Shown here: positions 1 to 8,801 of the stretch, piece after piece
Layout: every line of letters begins with the position of its first letter
Numbering within the stretch: the first letter of the stretch is position 1
From: DASWJZ01 sp963846475
GTDB taxonomy: Bacteria; Pseudomonadota; Alphaproteobacteria; Rhizobiales; Afifellaceae
Assembly (NCBI GenBank): GCA_963846475.1
Contig: CAWJVZ010000004.1
Location: 1,736,001 to 1,800,000, forward strand
Reading direction: 5' to 3'
Length of the DNA: 64,000 nt
Notes under the pieces: model-generated
Seen by the model: the letters and a program-made list of their open reading frames with translations, nothing else
Database searches by the model: none
Told to the model about the DNA's origin: nothing
Position numbers and translations under genes: made by a program

Positions 1-2
1 AT

Positions 3-257
3 TGGGGCGGCATTCGCGAAATCGTCGACGATGGGGGGACTGGCCTCCTGTTTCCCCCCGGCGACGACCTGCGCCTCGCCGAAGCCCTGGACCGGTTGAT
101 CTGCGACCCGGAGCTCCGGGTCGCCATGGGCAGGCGGGGCCGCCAGAAATACCTGGAAAACTTCACCACGGAACGTTTCCTGGATCGCCTCGGCGCTGCG
201 CTGCGCTCGCTCCGGGCAAGTCCGGATGCGGCGCTGAAGCGCGCGGCTTCGGCATAG
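3..257 (+). CDS. Glycosyltransferase family 4, C-terminal fragment
   Basis: The window opens inside this gene; the visible 84 residues are the C-terminal end. They contain GGIREIVDDG..GLLFPPGD, then a helix with LAEALDRLICDP and MGRRGRQKY, which is the nucleotide-sugar binding end of GT4 (GT-B fold) glycosyltransferases. The family transfers a sugar from an NDP-sugar to a growing glycan at the inner face of the membrane. The gene stops 16 bases before the autokinase ATG on the same strand, so the two probably share a transcript with the ligase-like gene behind them. The start, substrate and linkage cannot be judged from this fragment. Confidence 0.85.
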   Translation, partial: WGGIREIVDDGGTGLLFPPGDDLRLAEALDRLICDPELRVAMGRRGRQKYLENFTTERFLDRLGAALRSLRASPDAALKRAASA

Positions 258-273
258 TTTGGAGGAAGAGCGG

Positions 274-2478
274 ATGGCAATCAGGACAATTGCGGACTGG
301 CAGGCTGCTCCGAACCTGCCGGCCCGCCGCGCCGCCGATCTCGGCCCAGCCGGCGGCTGGCAGGCTGCCGCAGAGGATTCCGGATTTCGACAGCTCTTCG
401 ATCTCATCGGCCGCTACCGCCTGCTCTTCGGCCTGCTGATCCTCGGCTGCGTGCTCGCCGGAATCGCGGTGTCGCTTTCGATGCCGCAACGCTACGTCGC
501 CCGGGCAGTAGTGCTAATCGAGGGACGCCCGCAGCGCGTCATCGATATCGCGCCCGTCCTCGACACGTCGCCGCCCAACCCGTTTGCGATAGAGACCGAC
601 ATGGCAAGCGAGCGTGAGCTGATCCTCTCCAAGAAGGTGCTCATGCCGGTCTTCTCGCAGCTGAATGTCGCCGAAGACGCGGACTACGTGAAGGAGCCCG
701 GCTGGCTGGCCTCGTTTTTCCCGAAGGCCGAGGCCGGCTTGGACCGCGAGACACAGCGGGCCAAGATTTATGAGGCCTTCGCCAAGAACGTCGACGCGAC
801 GAATGTCGGCCCGTCGCGGGCCATCGAGATCGCCTATCAGGCGGAAAGTCGGGCGCGCGCCGTCGAGGTCGTCAACGCGATCGCCGACCAATATGCCGCC
901 CTTTCCGGCAACGAGCGGGGGCAGGCCAGCCAGATGGCGCTGCAGAGCCTCCTCGACCGGGTGGACGGGCTGCGCTCGGACGTAGCGGAAGCCGAAGCGG
1001 CGGTTGAACGCTACCGCGCCCAGGAAAATTTGCCGACGAGCAGCGGCGCCGACGTCAGTGAGCAACGCATGATCGAGCTGAACAGCCGGCTCGTCGCTGC
1101 CCAGTCGCAGGTCTCCTCGCTCGCCGCGCAGCTTCGCGCGGCGCGCGACGCGGGCGTGGATTCCGACGCCGCCGCGGCGGTCCTGGCGTCTCCCGTCATT
1201 CAGCAGCTGCGCGTCCGCGAGGCTGCGCTGCAAGCCGAGGCGGCCGATCTCGCCACCACCCTCGGGCCGGCTCATCCCGGGCGGGGGCGGAATGCCGCGG
1301 CTCTCCAGCAGATTCGCGCCAATCTCGCCGCCGAGACGCGCAAGGTCCTCCGCCAGCTGGAAAGCCAGCTGGCCGCGGCCGAAGCCGAAGAGACCGCCGT
1401 GCGACAGACAATCGGCGAGGTCGAGGAAGAGGTCGCCTCCAAGCAGACCGCCGAGGTGCGGCTTCGCGAGCTGACGCGCGAGGCGGACGCCAAGCGCGGC
1501 CTCTATCAGCAGTTTCTCAACCGCGTCGAAGAGGTGTCGCACCAGATCGGATTGCAGACCTCCTACGCAAGCGTCATCTCTCCGGCGGCCACCGCGAGTC
1601 GGTCGCTGGCCCGCCTCATCCCCATCTTCGGGGCCGTTGTCATCGGCACCATGATGGCATTTTCCGCCGTGCTGCTGCGGAGCGCGATGGCACGCGGCTA
1701 CGAATCCTTGTCGGACCTTGAGCCGATGATCGCCGGCAGGCTCCTCGGGCTGCTGCCGGCGGTCGGCCGCAAGGCGCTCGCGCCGTCCTTCAACCCGCGG
1801 CGCGACGCCAACGCCTATCTGGAGGCTATGCAGGGCCTGCGCGCCTACTTCCGGGCCAACGAGCCGCAGCCGAGCGTAATCCTGTTCGCCTCCTCGCTGG
1901 CGGAAGAAGGCAAGACCACGGGGGCGCTGACCTTCGCCCGGCTGTCGGCCTTTGCCGGCCAGAAGGTGCTGCTCCTGGAAGCCGATCTCCGCCGCCCGCG
2001 CCTGGCCAGAATGATCGGGGCGAGCGGCCCCGGCCTCGCCGAAATCCTCAGCGAGGAAATCGCCTGGAGGGAGGCGGTCCGAACCGAACGGGAGTCCGGG
2101 CTCGACATCATCGCGGCCGGCAATCCAGCCGCGTCGGGGCCGCATCTTCTCGATTCCGGCGAGATCGAGGCCCTGCTCAGTGCGTTCCGCAAAGCCTACG
2201 ATGTCGTCGTGATCGACACGCCCCCCGCCCTCGCCGTGGCCGATGCGAGGGTGCTCGCCCCGTTGGCGGAATTCGTCATCTACCTGATCCGCTGGAGGAG
2301 CACGCCGCGCCGCAGCGCCCGCATGGGACTGGATCTGATCAGCAGGGCGACCGACGCGCCGATCGGCGTGGTGTTGAGCCACGTCAGCCGGCCGGCGGAA
2401 GCGCCCTATGGCTTCCAGAGGTCCTACGGATCGCGCCGCCCCGCTCGTGACCCTGCCCCGGTGCACGCACCCGCGTGA
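274..2478 (+). CDS. Wzc/ExoP/GumC-type polysaccharide chain-length protein with tyrosine autokinase domain
   Basis: Predicted inner-membrane co-polymerase of about 734 residues controlling polysaccharide chain length and export. Order: Wzz domain with a first membrane segment near residues 50-75, a long periplasmic coiled-coil region (about 180-430), a second membrane segment near 450, then a cytoplasmic BY-kinase-type ATPase domain. That domain shows Walker A ASSLAEEGKTT, Walker A' LLLEADLRRP and Walker B VVIDTPP. The usual first Asp of Walker A' is Glu, and the C-terminus has only two tyrosines instead of a tyrosine cluster, so autophosphorylation may be weak or different. ATG 274 was chosen because GGAGGAAG lies 6 bases upstream; an in-frame TTG at 259 lacks this. 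The stop overlaps a possible GTG of the next gene. Confidence 0.9.
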   Translation: MAIRTIADWQAAPNLPARRAADLGPAGGWQAAAEDSGFRQLFDLIGRYRLLFGLLILGCVLAGIAVSLSMPQRYVARAVVLIEGRPQRVIDIAPVLDTSPPNPFAIETDMASERELILSKKVLMPVFSQLNVAEDADYVKEPGWLASFFPKAEAGLDRETQRAKIYEAFAKNVDATNVGPSRAIEIAYQAESRARAVEVVNAIADQYAALSGNERGQASQMALQSLLDRVDGLRSDVAEAEAAVERYRAQENLPTSSGADVSEQRMIELNSRLVAAQSQVSSLAAQLRAARDAGVDSDAAAAVLASPVIQQLRVREAALQAEAADLATTLGPAHPGRGRNAAALQQIRANLAAETRKVLRQLESQLAAAEAEETAVRQTIGEVEEEVASKQTAEVRLRELTREADAKRGLYQQFLNRVEEVSHQIGLQTSYASVISPAATASRSLARLIPIFGAVVIGTMMAFSAVLLRSAMARGYESLSDLEPMIAGRLLGLLPAVGRKALAPSFNPRRDANAYLEAMQGLRAYFRANEPQPSVILFASSLAEEGKTTGALTFARLSAFAGQKVLLLEADLRRPRLARMIGASGPGLAEILSEEIAWREAVRTERESGLDIIAAGNPAASGPHLLDSGEIEALLSAFRKAYDVVVIDTPPALAVADARVLAPLAEFVIYLIRWRSTPRRSARMGLDLISRATDAPIGVVLSHVSRPAEAPYGFQRSYGSRRPARDPAPVHAPA

Positions 2479-2498
2479 GGCGAAGGGGAGATCTCGCG

Positions 2499-3776
2499 GT
2501 GCGAGACGAAACGGCAGCCGACCGGCGTCAATCCGCGGCCGCGAGGCGGGCGGAAATCGCCTGGACGGGCATCGTCTGCGCCATGATTCTCGCCTTCATG
2601 CCGCTGGTTCCAAGAGCCGGCGTCCTGTCGCTGGACGCCTCTCCCTCGCGGCTGATGGAACTGGGCCTGCTCGCCCTCGCCTTCATCGCAGCCTTCATCT
2701 TCGCGCCCCCGGCGCGGCTGATCGAAATTGCCTCGCGGAATGCCGGCCTCTCGCTTGTCGTCGGAAGCTTTGCGGTCTGGGCGGCGCTCACGTCCGTTTT
2801 CGCCGGGAAGTCGCCGACCGGCATCGTCAAGGCGGCGGAGCTCCTGGCGCTCGTTCTCGTCGCCTATGCCAGCAAGGCCGATCCCAATCTGCGGCCCGGC
2901 TCGACACCGCGCATCGTCGCGCTCGCGGTGGTCGGCGCGACGCTCCTTCTCCTCGCCGCCAATATCCCGATCTACGGCGAGCTGCTGCCGATGCTGCCGA
3001 CGGAAGGCGAATACCGGGTCCGGCTGATGCTCGGGTTCAATCACCCGCTCGCCTCGGCGCTTCTGCTGGCGATCGGCATGGTCGCAGTGCTGTTTGCACG
3101 ATTGCCCGTGCTGGTGCTTGTCGCTTTCGAGATTGCCCTGGGCACGCTCTTCGTCCTGTGCAATGCCCGCGGCCTCACCTTGGGAGCGATCCTGGCGCTC
3201 ATCGCGGCCATAGGGGTTTCCAGCCGCCCCGCGCCGCGCGCGGCGCTCACCATCGTTCTGCTTATGGCCGGGGCTGCCATATCCATCTATCTCAGCCTGC
3301 AGGAGGGGTTTGCTGCGAGGTTCATGGCGCTGGCGGGAGACGATGCGACGCTCAACGGGCGAACGGAGCTGTGGAGCCTCGTCCTGCGCGTGGCTTCAGA
3401 GCATCTGCTGAGCGGGGTAGGCTATTTCAACCTGCGCTACCACATCATCGACACGTTCAGCTGGTCCGGCTCGGCGCACAATTCCTTTTTCGAGGTGCTG
3501 GCCGGCACCGGTATTCTCGGCGCTGCTCTGTTCTTCTTGTTCCTGTTTATCTGGCTCGGACGGAGCATCTCTTTGCGGGACGGATTTCTCATCGCTCTGT
3601 CACCGATCCTCCTGATCGAGAGCATGCTCAATTCCATTCTCTTCATGCCGGGCTTTGCTTTCTTCGTGCTGGTGATGGCTCTCGCCCGGCCATTGCCGGG
3701 CGGCTCGTGGGATAGCGCCGTGGAAGCCGCGGCGCCGGCCCGCAGGCTCCGCCGGCCGCACCTCTCGCCGACCTAG
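2499..3776 (+). CDS. O-antigen ligase / Wzy polymerase-like membrane protein
   Basis: Polytopic membrane protein of about 425 residues with roughly ten hydrophobic segments. The large periplasmic loop region contains GRTELWSLVLRVASEHLLSGVG followed by a Trp/Ser/His segment (SWSGSAHNSFFEVL), the signature of the Wzy_C/O-antigen ligase superfamily. Such proteins polymerise or ligate lipid-linked repeat units at the outer face of the inner membrane. GTG 2499 has AAGGGGAG about 9 bases upstream and is preferred; an alternative GTG at 2475 would overlap the autokinase stop. Its position directly after the chain-length protein supports a role in the same exopolysaccharide pathway. Polymerase versus ligase cannot be decided from sequence. 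Confidence 0.85.
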   Translation: MRDETAADRRQSAAARRAEIAWTGIVCAMILAFMPLVPRAGVLSLDASPSRLMELGLLALAFIAAFIFAPPARLIEIASRNAGLSLVVGSFAVWAALTSVFAGKSPTGIVKAAELLALVLVAYASKADPNLRPGSTPRIVALAVVGATLLLLAANIPIYGELLPMLPTEGEYRVRLMLGFNHPLASALLLAIGMVAVLFARLPVLVLVAFEIALGTLFVLCNARGLTLGAILALIAAIGVSSRPAPRAALTIVLLMAGAAISIYLSLQEGFAARFMALAGDDATLNGRTELWSLVLRVASEHLLSGVGYFNLRYHIIDTFSWSGSAHNSFFEVLAGTGILGAALFFLFLFIWLGRSISLRDGFLIALSPILLIESMLNSILFMPGFAFFVLVMALARPLPGGSWDSAVEAAAPARRLRRPHLSPT

Positions 3777-3829
3777 CACGCGCCGCGTTCCGCGCCGCTC
3801 GCGCGCGGCTGCCGCGCGGCTGCCGCGCG

Positions 3830-3918
3830 CGATGTTCGGGTGAAGGAATTCCTATATGGTCCCGTTACCATTGGGTTTTCCGGGACAATGCTCGATGCCG
3901 AACATCGCCCGAACATCG
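3830..3918. repeat. Inverted repeat CGATGTTCGGG / CCCGAACATCG in a convergent gap
   Basis: An 11-bp perfect inverted repeat has arms at 3830-3840 and 3908-3918, with a second partial copy CCGAACATCG at 3898-3907. It lies between the convergent stops of the ligase-like gene and the acyltransferase, next to a short tandem of GCGGCTGCC units (about 3806-3828). A further weak stem GTCCCG/CGGGAC sits between the arms. It could act as a terminator structure or a protein binding site; neither is shown. Confidence 0.4.
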
Positions 3919-3959
3919 CATGCTCTAGAACGAGCATCGGCCGAACCGATCAGAACAAG

Positions 3960-5204
3960 TCATCCTCGCGCGGGTTGCTCGGTCAGCGTCTCCGCCAGAT
4001 GAAGGAAGCGACCCGCACCCAATGGGGCCAGAGCGCGCCGCGCTCCCATCCCATGCGCGGCGCCAGGCGCTTGAACCACAGCCGGTAATACGGAATGTCC
4101 AGCGCGGTCGCGTAAAGGCGAAGCCACAGCGCTCGCGCGCGGCTGACGCGATCGCGACAGACGAGAATGGAGCTCGACGGCCGTTCTTCGCCCCCAAGAT
4201 CGCTCTTGTACCTGCCAATACGCCCCGCCGAGATCGATCTCGCGATAGCCGTGCTGGATGGCAGCTTCGGTCATCATCACGAAACCCACGCGGCCGAGCC
4301 CATGCCGCTCCCACTCTTCGGCAACGAGGCGGGCCGGCAACAGCCAGAACAGCCGCTCACCCAGCCCATAACAATATTGGTACGATATCGCCCGGCCGTT
4401 TGCCCTCAGCACGACCAGCAGCAGCCGGCCCTGCCTGGCCATTTCCTGAAGCAAGGCTTGATGGAATTGCAGCGCTCGAGGCCAGTCAGAAAAGTGTCCG
4501 CCCTCGCCCTGCGCTTGCCATTGCTGCGCATGCATTTCGACGAAATCGCCGAAGACGGCCGGGGCTTCGGCCTCATCGGAGATCACTTCGACTGCGCAGT
4601 TGAATTCGCGTGTGAGCCGGTTCCAGGTGCGGCGGAAGTTCTGGCGGTGATTCCTGCTCAACGAAGCGAGATACGCCTCGAAGGAGTCCGGCAGGCTGAG
4701 CTGTGAAGAGGTCCCGCTCGGCGATTCCTCGGGCGGAGGAAAGCAGTTGCGGCGGGCGATGTCGCCGAGGATGTCCCTGATCTCGGGCTGCCCGGTCAAG
4801 GCGCCGAACTGCACCGCATGGCACGAATCCACCCGGAAGAGATGGTTCAGAACGGCTTCCAAGGCCGTGGCAAGGGCGTCAGGCTCGATCGGCAGGGAAA
4901 GGCTGGCAATGCCGAAATCGGCGCAGACCTGTTTGGCCACGCGGCTGCCGGAGGCGAACCATGGATGATCTTCGTAAAAGAGCGGCAGGATCCCGGCGAG
5001 CGCGTCTCCCCGCCTGATGACGAACAGACGCAAAGTGCGGCCGGCCCCGTAGGTGGCGAGCCAGGTCCGCACCCAGCGATAGGAGTGGAAGATCTCCGCC
5101 CGCTGGCGGACATGAAAATCGTCCCACTCCGTTTCGCCGACGCCGCAATCGGCCAGACTGTCGAAACAGGCGACCGTCAACGGGCGATCAACCGCCATGA
5201 GCAT
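3960..5204 (-). CDS. BioF2-like (CelD/Acetyltransf_6) acyltransferase, frameshifted near its 3' end
   Basis: GNAT-fold protein of the BioF2-like class, often found in polysaccharide clusters and thought to acylate sugars. Residues about 170-340 hold the core: FEAYLASLSRNHRQNFRRTW, then GRAISYQYCYG and YREIDLGG. After DLGG the open frame becomes Arg/Pro-rich and unlike the family. Removing one C from the CCCC run at 4223-4226 restores a sensible tail (GRYKSDLGGEERPSSSILV ... IPYYRLWFKRLAPRMGW) ending at a stop at 3983. So the gene is probably 3983-5204 with a one-base insertion, real or a sequencing error. Its start overlaps the flippase stop by 17 bases, indicating a shared operon. Confidence 0.75.
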   Translation of the reverse strand: MLMAVDRPLTVACFDSLADCGVGETEWDDFHVRQRAEIFHSYRWVRTWLATYGAGRTLRLFVIRRGDALAGILPLFYEDHPWFASGSRVAKQVCADFGIASLSLPIEPDALATALEAVLNHLFRVDSCHAVQFGALTGQPEIRDILGDIARRNCFPPPEESPSGTSSQLSLPDSFEAYLASLSRNHRQNFRRTWNRLTREFNCAVEVISDEAEAPAVFGDFVEMHAQQWQAQGEGGHFSDWPRALQFHQALLQEMARQGRLLLVVLRANGRAISYQYCYGLGERLFWLLPARLVAEEWERHGLGRVGFVMMTEAAIQHGYREIDLGGAYWQVQERSWGRRTAVELHSRLSRSRQPRASAVASPLRDRAGHSVLPAVVQAPGAAHGMGARRALAPLGAGRFLHLAETLTEQPARG

Positions 5205-6546
5205 TCTGGGCGACCTCAGGGCTTGCGACGTGGCCGCGCCGGAGCGGCCTCAACAGGCTTGCGCAGGCGATCATGGCGGCGGGGATGAGGACGAGAGCGC
5301 TGGCGGCGAGCGCGGCGGCGGCTCCCTGCAGGCCGGCCAGCCAGACACCGAGGACGCCGAAGATCGCGGCCACCAGTCCGGAGGCAAGGGCCGGCCAGAA
5401 GATCAGGTCGAATTGCCGGAGCGCGCGAAGCACCACGTTTACGGAAGCGTCGATCAGGAAGAAGCCGATCGACGCCATCACGGCCACATAGAAGTAGAAC
5501 ACATTGCCTGTGTAGATAGGATCCGGGAAGACAAGCGCTACAAGCGGCGGCAGGATCGGCCAGAGCAGCAGGCCCGCGGCGAGCGAAAGCGCCAGAACCC
5601 CGGCGAAGGTCCAATAAAGGACGCGCTTTATGTCGGCGGGCGTCCAGCGGAGCGCAGCCCGCGATATGTGCGGCTGCAGGAACATGCTGGTGATGCCGCA
5701 CAGCTTGGCGATCGGCAACCCCACGATCATGGCTGCCCGGTGAACGGCGGCGATCTCCAGGCCTCCGATGACCGCCAGGAGCGGAGCATAGAGATCGCGG
5801 GAGGCGTAGGCCGAGAGCGCGTTGAGAAGACCCCAGCCGGCGAGCGGCCGGTGCTCCCGCAGGATTCCGCGCCAGCTGCCGTCTAGAATCGCGCGGGCCG
5901 TCTCGGCCGCCCCTATTTTCATGGCAACGAGGCACAGGACCCCTCCGGCTGCGCTGGCGAGCCCCGATACGGCCAAGCCCGTCCCGGCCGACAGCCGGCC
6001 GGTCAGGTAGAGCAGAACCAGGCCGGCCAGCATGAGAGCGGCGGCGGCTACGCTGCCGACAAGCGCCAGGGCGATCCGCGACTGCAGATACGCCGCACGG
6101 CGCGCGTACCAGCCAAGGACCATGCCGGGCAGGCCGAGCATGGCGCCCGCCAGAGCATAGGCGACGCTCACGCTGAATGCAGCGGAGATCAGAGCGAGGA
6201 GTCCCAGCGCGGCTCCCGCACAGATGCTTGCCACGGCCAGGGCTGCCAGTGCCCTGACGAGATACAAGTGTGCGTCCTCAGTCGATCGCTGCGCGCCGAC
6301 GACTGCCATCGGCTCTAGCAGAACGGCGTAGATGACCAGATATGCGACACCCTGGAGGGACGCGGCCACGGCGAACGAGCCGAACTCCACCGGGACAAGC
6401 AGCATTGCCAAGGCGACCTGCAGGGCCAGAGAGCCGAACGACGTCACGCCCTGATCGAACAGAGCGAGTCCGAACTGGCTGGCGCCGCGCCGGCCAAGCA
6501 GTTGCGGCGCACGCTCGGAGGTCTCGTTGCCCTCTTCGAGAAGCAT
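5188..6546 (-). CDS. Wzx-like polysaccharide flippase (MOP superfamily)
   Basis: About 452 residues with some twelve hydrophobic segments and no large soluble domain, as in Wzx/RfbX lipid-linked oligosaccharide flippases of the MOP superfamily. It would move undecaprenyl-linked repeat units across the inner membrane. The ATG at 6546 lies 8 bases after the stop of the upstream acyltransferase; the open frame continues upstream to 7038, but that extension is Arg-rich, antisense-like translation. The downstream acyltransferase overlaps its 3' end, so sugar transferase, acyltransferase, flippase and acyltransferase appear to form one minus-strand unit. Confidence 0.85.
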   Translation of the reverse strand: MLLEEGNETSERAPQLLGRRGASQFGLALFDQGVTSFGSLALQVALAMLLVPVEFGSFAVAASLQGVAYLVIYAVLLEPMAVVGAQRSTEDAHLYLVRALAALAVASICAGAALGLLALISAAFSVSVAYALAGAMLGLPGMVLGWYARRAAYLQSRIALALVGSVAAAALMLAGLVLLYLTGRLSAGTGLAVSGLASAAGGVLCLVAMKIGAAETARAILDGSWRGILREHRPLAGWGLLNALSAYASRDLYAPLLAVIGGLEIAAVHRAAMIVGLPIAKLCGITSMFLQPHISRAALRWTPADIKRVLYWTFAGVLALSLAAGLLLWPILPPLVALVFPDPIYTGNVFYFYVAVMASIGFFLIDASVNVVLRALRQFDLIFWPALASGLVAAIFGVLGVWLAGLQGAAAALAASALVLIPAAMIACASLLRPLRRGHVASPEVAQNAHGG

Positions 6547-6554
6547 GCCGGGAT

Positions 6555-7718
6555 TCAATGCGTATAGCGGGTAAGCCGCAGCAATCTCGAGCGGACCGGC
6601 GCGGGCAGCGATGCGACGACCGCGCGGGCCGCAGGTTTCACCTTTCCTTCGAAGAACCGCCCATGCAGACGGCCGAGGAAGGACAGCGGGACGAGCCGGT
6701 TCGCGACCGGCCTGACATGGTCGGTCCATTCGAGCTTGAATGGGTCGGCGGGCGGGCCGTAATCGTACGCCGTCACGCCCTGCGCGGCGCACCACTCGAT
6801 CAATTCCGTCACCACGATCCGGCCGACGCTCTGCGCGGCCCGATCCGGCCGATAGGCCCGGACGAAGCAGTAGAAGCGGTCGCGATAGTGAAATCCGGAA
6901 GCGACGGCGACCGGCTCCGCGCCGATTCGCAGCACCCCGAGCGCACTGCCCAGCCCTGTCGTGTTCATCAGCGAGCAGATGGTCGTGTCCAGAGCGTCGG
7001 TCCCGACCCGGCTGACCAGCCCGCGTTCCCGGACCCAATCCTTTTTCCAGCTCAACGCGAGGCTCATCAGCATTTTCGCGCTTGGCCCGGCCTGATGGAC
7101 CTGGAATTCGTACCCTTCCTCCTGCTGCAGGCGCTTTCGACGGCGGCGTCCGTCGCGAAAGCCTGCGGGAAGCCCGCCATTCGCGTTGAGAAGCGGGCCT
7201 TGCGGGCCGAGCGGGATCCAGGGGGCGATCTGCGGCGATTCGCTGGTTGCGCCGATCCGATCGAGCGCGACGTCGAGGCTTGTGCCCTGGGGAACCCGGC
7301 GCAGCGCGACAAGGTCGACGCGGTGATGCCGGCGCAGCAGGGAGAAGCCCGTCCGCAGGCCCTCCGGCGTGACCTGCCGCCCCACGATGTGGGCATACTC
7401 GGCCAGCTGTTCGCCGAGAATGCGTGCAACCGTGAGGCCACTTTCGCGCCCGATCGACAAGGGGAGGAAGAAATCCGCGCCGCCCGGCTCATGAGAGGTC
7501 AGCAGGAGCGGCACCCGCCCTATCGCCTTGTCGTAGGCGGCGGCGGCGCGCGCCCAGGCCGGCGTCTGGAAATACGCCAGGTCATCCGCCGACAAGCTGT
7601 CCCGCTCCCATGCGCGGACCGCAGGAGAATCGTCCCAGGGATCGCATGCCTGGACTTCGGCGAGGGGATTGGACTGGAGAGCTTCGCCCTCGGGGATGGC
7701 GGCAAATGAAGCGGACAA
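6555..7718 (-). CDS. BioF2-like (Acetyltransf_6) acyltransferase
   Basis: About 387 residues with a GNAT-like fold of the BioF2-like class. Seen in the sequence: a first domain around LGEQLAEYAHIVGRQVTPEG, then the second GNAT half with GAEPVAVASGFHYRDRFYCF, GRIVVTELIEWCAAQGVTAYDYG and a C-terminal DPFKLEWTDHVRPV segment. It is a second, distinct member of the same family as the frameshifted gene at 3960-5204. In this cluster it probably decorates the polysaccharide or its lipid-linked precursor with an acyl or aminoacyl group; the donor is unknown. The start is uncertain: the TTG at 7718 is used because no ATG fits upstream of the conserved region. Confidence 0.75.
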   Translation of the reverse strand: MSASFAAIPEGEALQSNPLAEVQACDPWDDSPAVRAWERDSLSADDLAYFQTPAWARAAAAYDKAIGRVPLLLTSHEPGGADFFLPLSIGRESGLTVARILGEQLAEYAHIVGRQVTPEGLRTGFSLLRRHHRVDLVALRRVPQGTSLDVALDRIGATSESPQIAPWIPLGPQGPLLNANGGLPAGFRDGRRRRKRLQQEEGYEFQVHQAGPSAKMLMSLALSWKKDWVRERGLVSRVGTDALDTTICSLMNTTGLGSALGVLRIGAEPVAVASGFHYRDRFYCFVRAYRPDRAAQSVGRIVVTELIEWCAAQGVTAYDYGPPADPFKLEWTDHVRPVANRLVPLSFLGRLHGRFFEGKVKPAARAVVASLPAPVRSRLLRLTRYTH

Positions 7719-7863
7719 TTTTGGGCCCCAGCGACTCGGGTCGTCCCGGCAGTGCGAGACGCCTCAACCTGTTGGAAAGGCCCTGATCTCACAAGGGAAA
7801 GCGGGGGCTATGGTTTACTGCGGAGGCCCGGCCGCCGGCCGTCGCGGCAGCCCGCGCGACGGC

Positions 7864-8580
7864 TCAGTAGGCGTGCTTCGAGGCAACCATTTCGCGCGCC
7901 GACCTCAACAGGATCACCAGATCCATCGCCAGCGAGGCGTTGCCGACATAGTGGAGGTCGAGGCTGACCCGCCGCTGCATGTGGTGGACGCTCGGCGTTT
8001 CCCCCCTTGCACCCTGCACCTGCGCCAATCCCGTCAGGCCGGGCCGGGCGGCGAACCGCGCCGAATATTCGGGAATATAGGCCGCGTAGGCCTCGTCGAG
8101 AGGAAGAGGATGCGGGCGGGGCCCGACCAGCGACATGTCGCCCTTCAGCACGTTGAAGAGCTGCGGCAGCTCGTCGATGCTGCAGCGCCGGATGAAACGG
8201 CCCAGCAAGGTCACGCGCGGATCGCGCCGCCTGGCCTGGGCGAACGGCGCCGCCGCGACGTCGTCGATGCGCATCGAGCGGAATTTAAGGACTTCGAAGG
8301 GCTGCTTGCCGGTCCCGTTCCGCGGCTGCCGGAAAAAGACCGGGCCTTTGCTTGTCGCCTTGATCAGCAGCGCCGTTTCGACAAGCAGGGGCGCAAACAC
8401 AACCAGAATAGAAAGAGCGAACAGGACGTCCACAGCCCGTTTGGCCGGCGAGCCGAGATACGGACTCTTGGGAACGTCATCCGGGGATGGGGAGGCGAGC
8501 GGCGGCTCATCCGGAGGGATGCTGCTGGACGGACGGGAACTCGACGCAAACGCAGCGCCAATATCAGCCACGCGAAACAT
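7864..8580 (-). CDS. Initiating sugar-phosphate transferase (ExoY/WcaJ family)
   Basis: Polyisoprenyl-phosphate hexose-1-phosphate transferase of 238 residues. After a Ser/Pro-rich N-terminus of about 45 residues comes one membrane segment (about 48-70), then the catalytic core: GPVFFRQPRNG, FEVLKFRSM, RRCSIDELPQLFNVLKGDMS, LVGPRPHP and RPGLTGLAQVQG. These are the diagnostic blocks of the bacterial sugar transferase domain (PF02397). It attaches the first sugar phosphate to undecaprenyl phosphate and so commits the repeat unit. It is short like ExoY and lacks the extra WcaJ membrane domain. It is divergent from the WecB-type gene, with a lower-GC promoter region between them. Confidence 0.93.
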   Translation of the reverse strand: MFRVADIGAAFASSSRPSSSIPPDEPPLASPSPDDVPKSPYLGSPAKRAVDVLFALSILVVFAPLLVETALLIKATSKGPVFFRQPRNGTGKQPFEVLKFRSMRIDDVAAAPFAQARRRDPRVTLLGRFIRRCSIDELPQLFNVLKGDMSLVGPRPHPLPLDEAYAAYIPEYSARFAARPGLTGLAQVQGARGETPSVHHMQRRVSLDLHYVGNASLAMDLVILLRSAREMVASKHAY

Positions 8581-8801
8581 AAGGCTACCACTTAACGCTT
8601 CCTTAACTATTACGGCAGCGGCAGCCGCGGATCAAGAGGAGGAGCCTTACACGCGCTCCAAATACGGCGAGGAAGTCTGCAATCCCGCTGCAGGCGGGCG
8701 GTGAGAAACAGGTCTTGTGCCTGGGCAGCGGTCAAACGTCGCCCAGCGTTAACGATGATTTAGGAATGCGCGGCAGCTCTCTTCAATTTTAGCCAAATTG
8801 C
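8581..8801. other. Divergent promoter region between the sugar transferase and WecB-type genes
   Basis: This 221-base gap separates two divergently transcribed polysaccharide genes and is visibly less GC-rich than its surroundings (for example GCGTTAACGATGATTTAGG and CTCTTCAATTTTAGCC). It must hold the promoters of both. No GGAAC-N16-CGTT or RpoH-type box was found, and no clear operator repeat. Confidence 0.5.

Noticed and set aside
514..2466. Very long open frame opposite the autokinase gene, and similar long frames opposite gltB, gltD and other genes
   Set aside because: Arg/Gly/Asp-rich translation with no domains; expected mirror frames in GC-rich coding DNA. The sense genes have full family signatures.
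5197..5886. Plus-strand frame across the flippase gene
   Set aside because: Composition is low-complexity (Gln/Arg/Gly) and the minus strand encodes a clear twelve-segment membrane protein.
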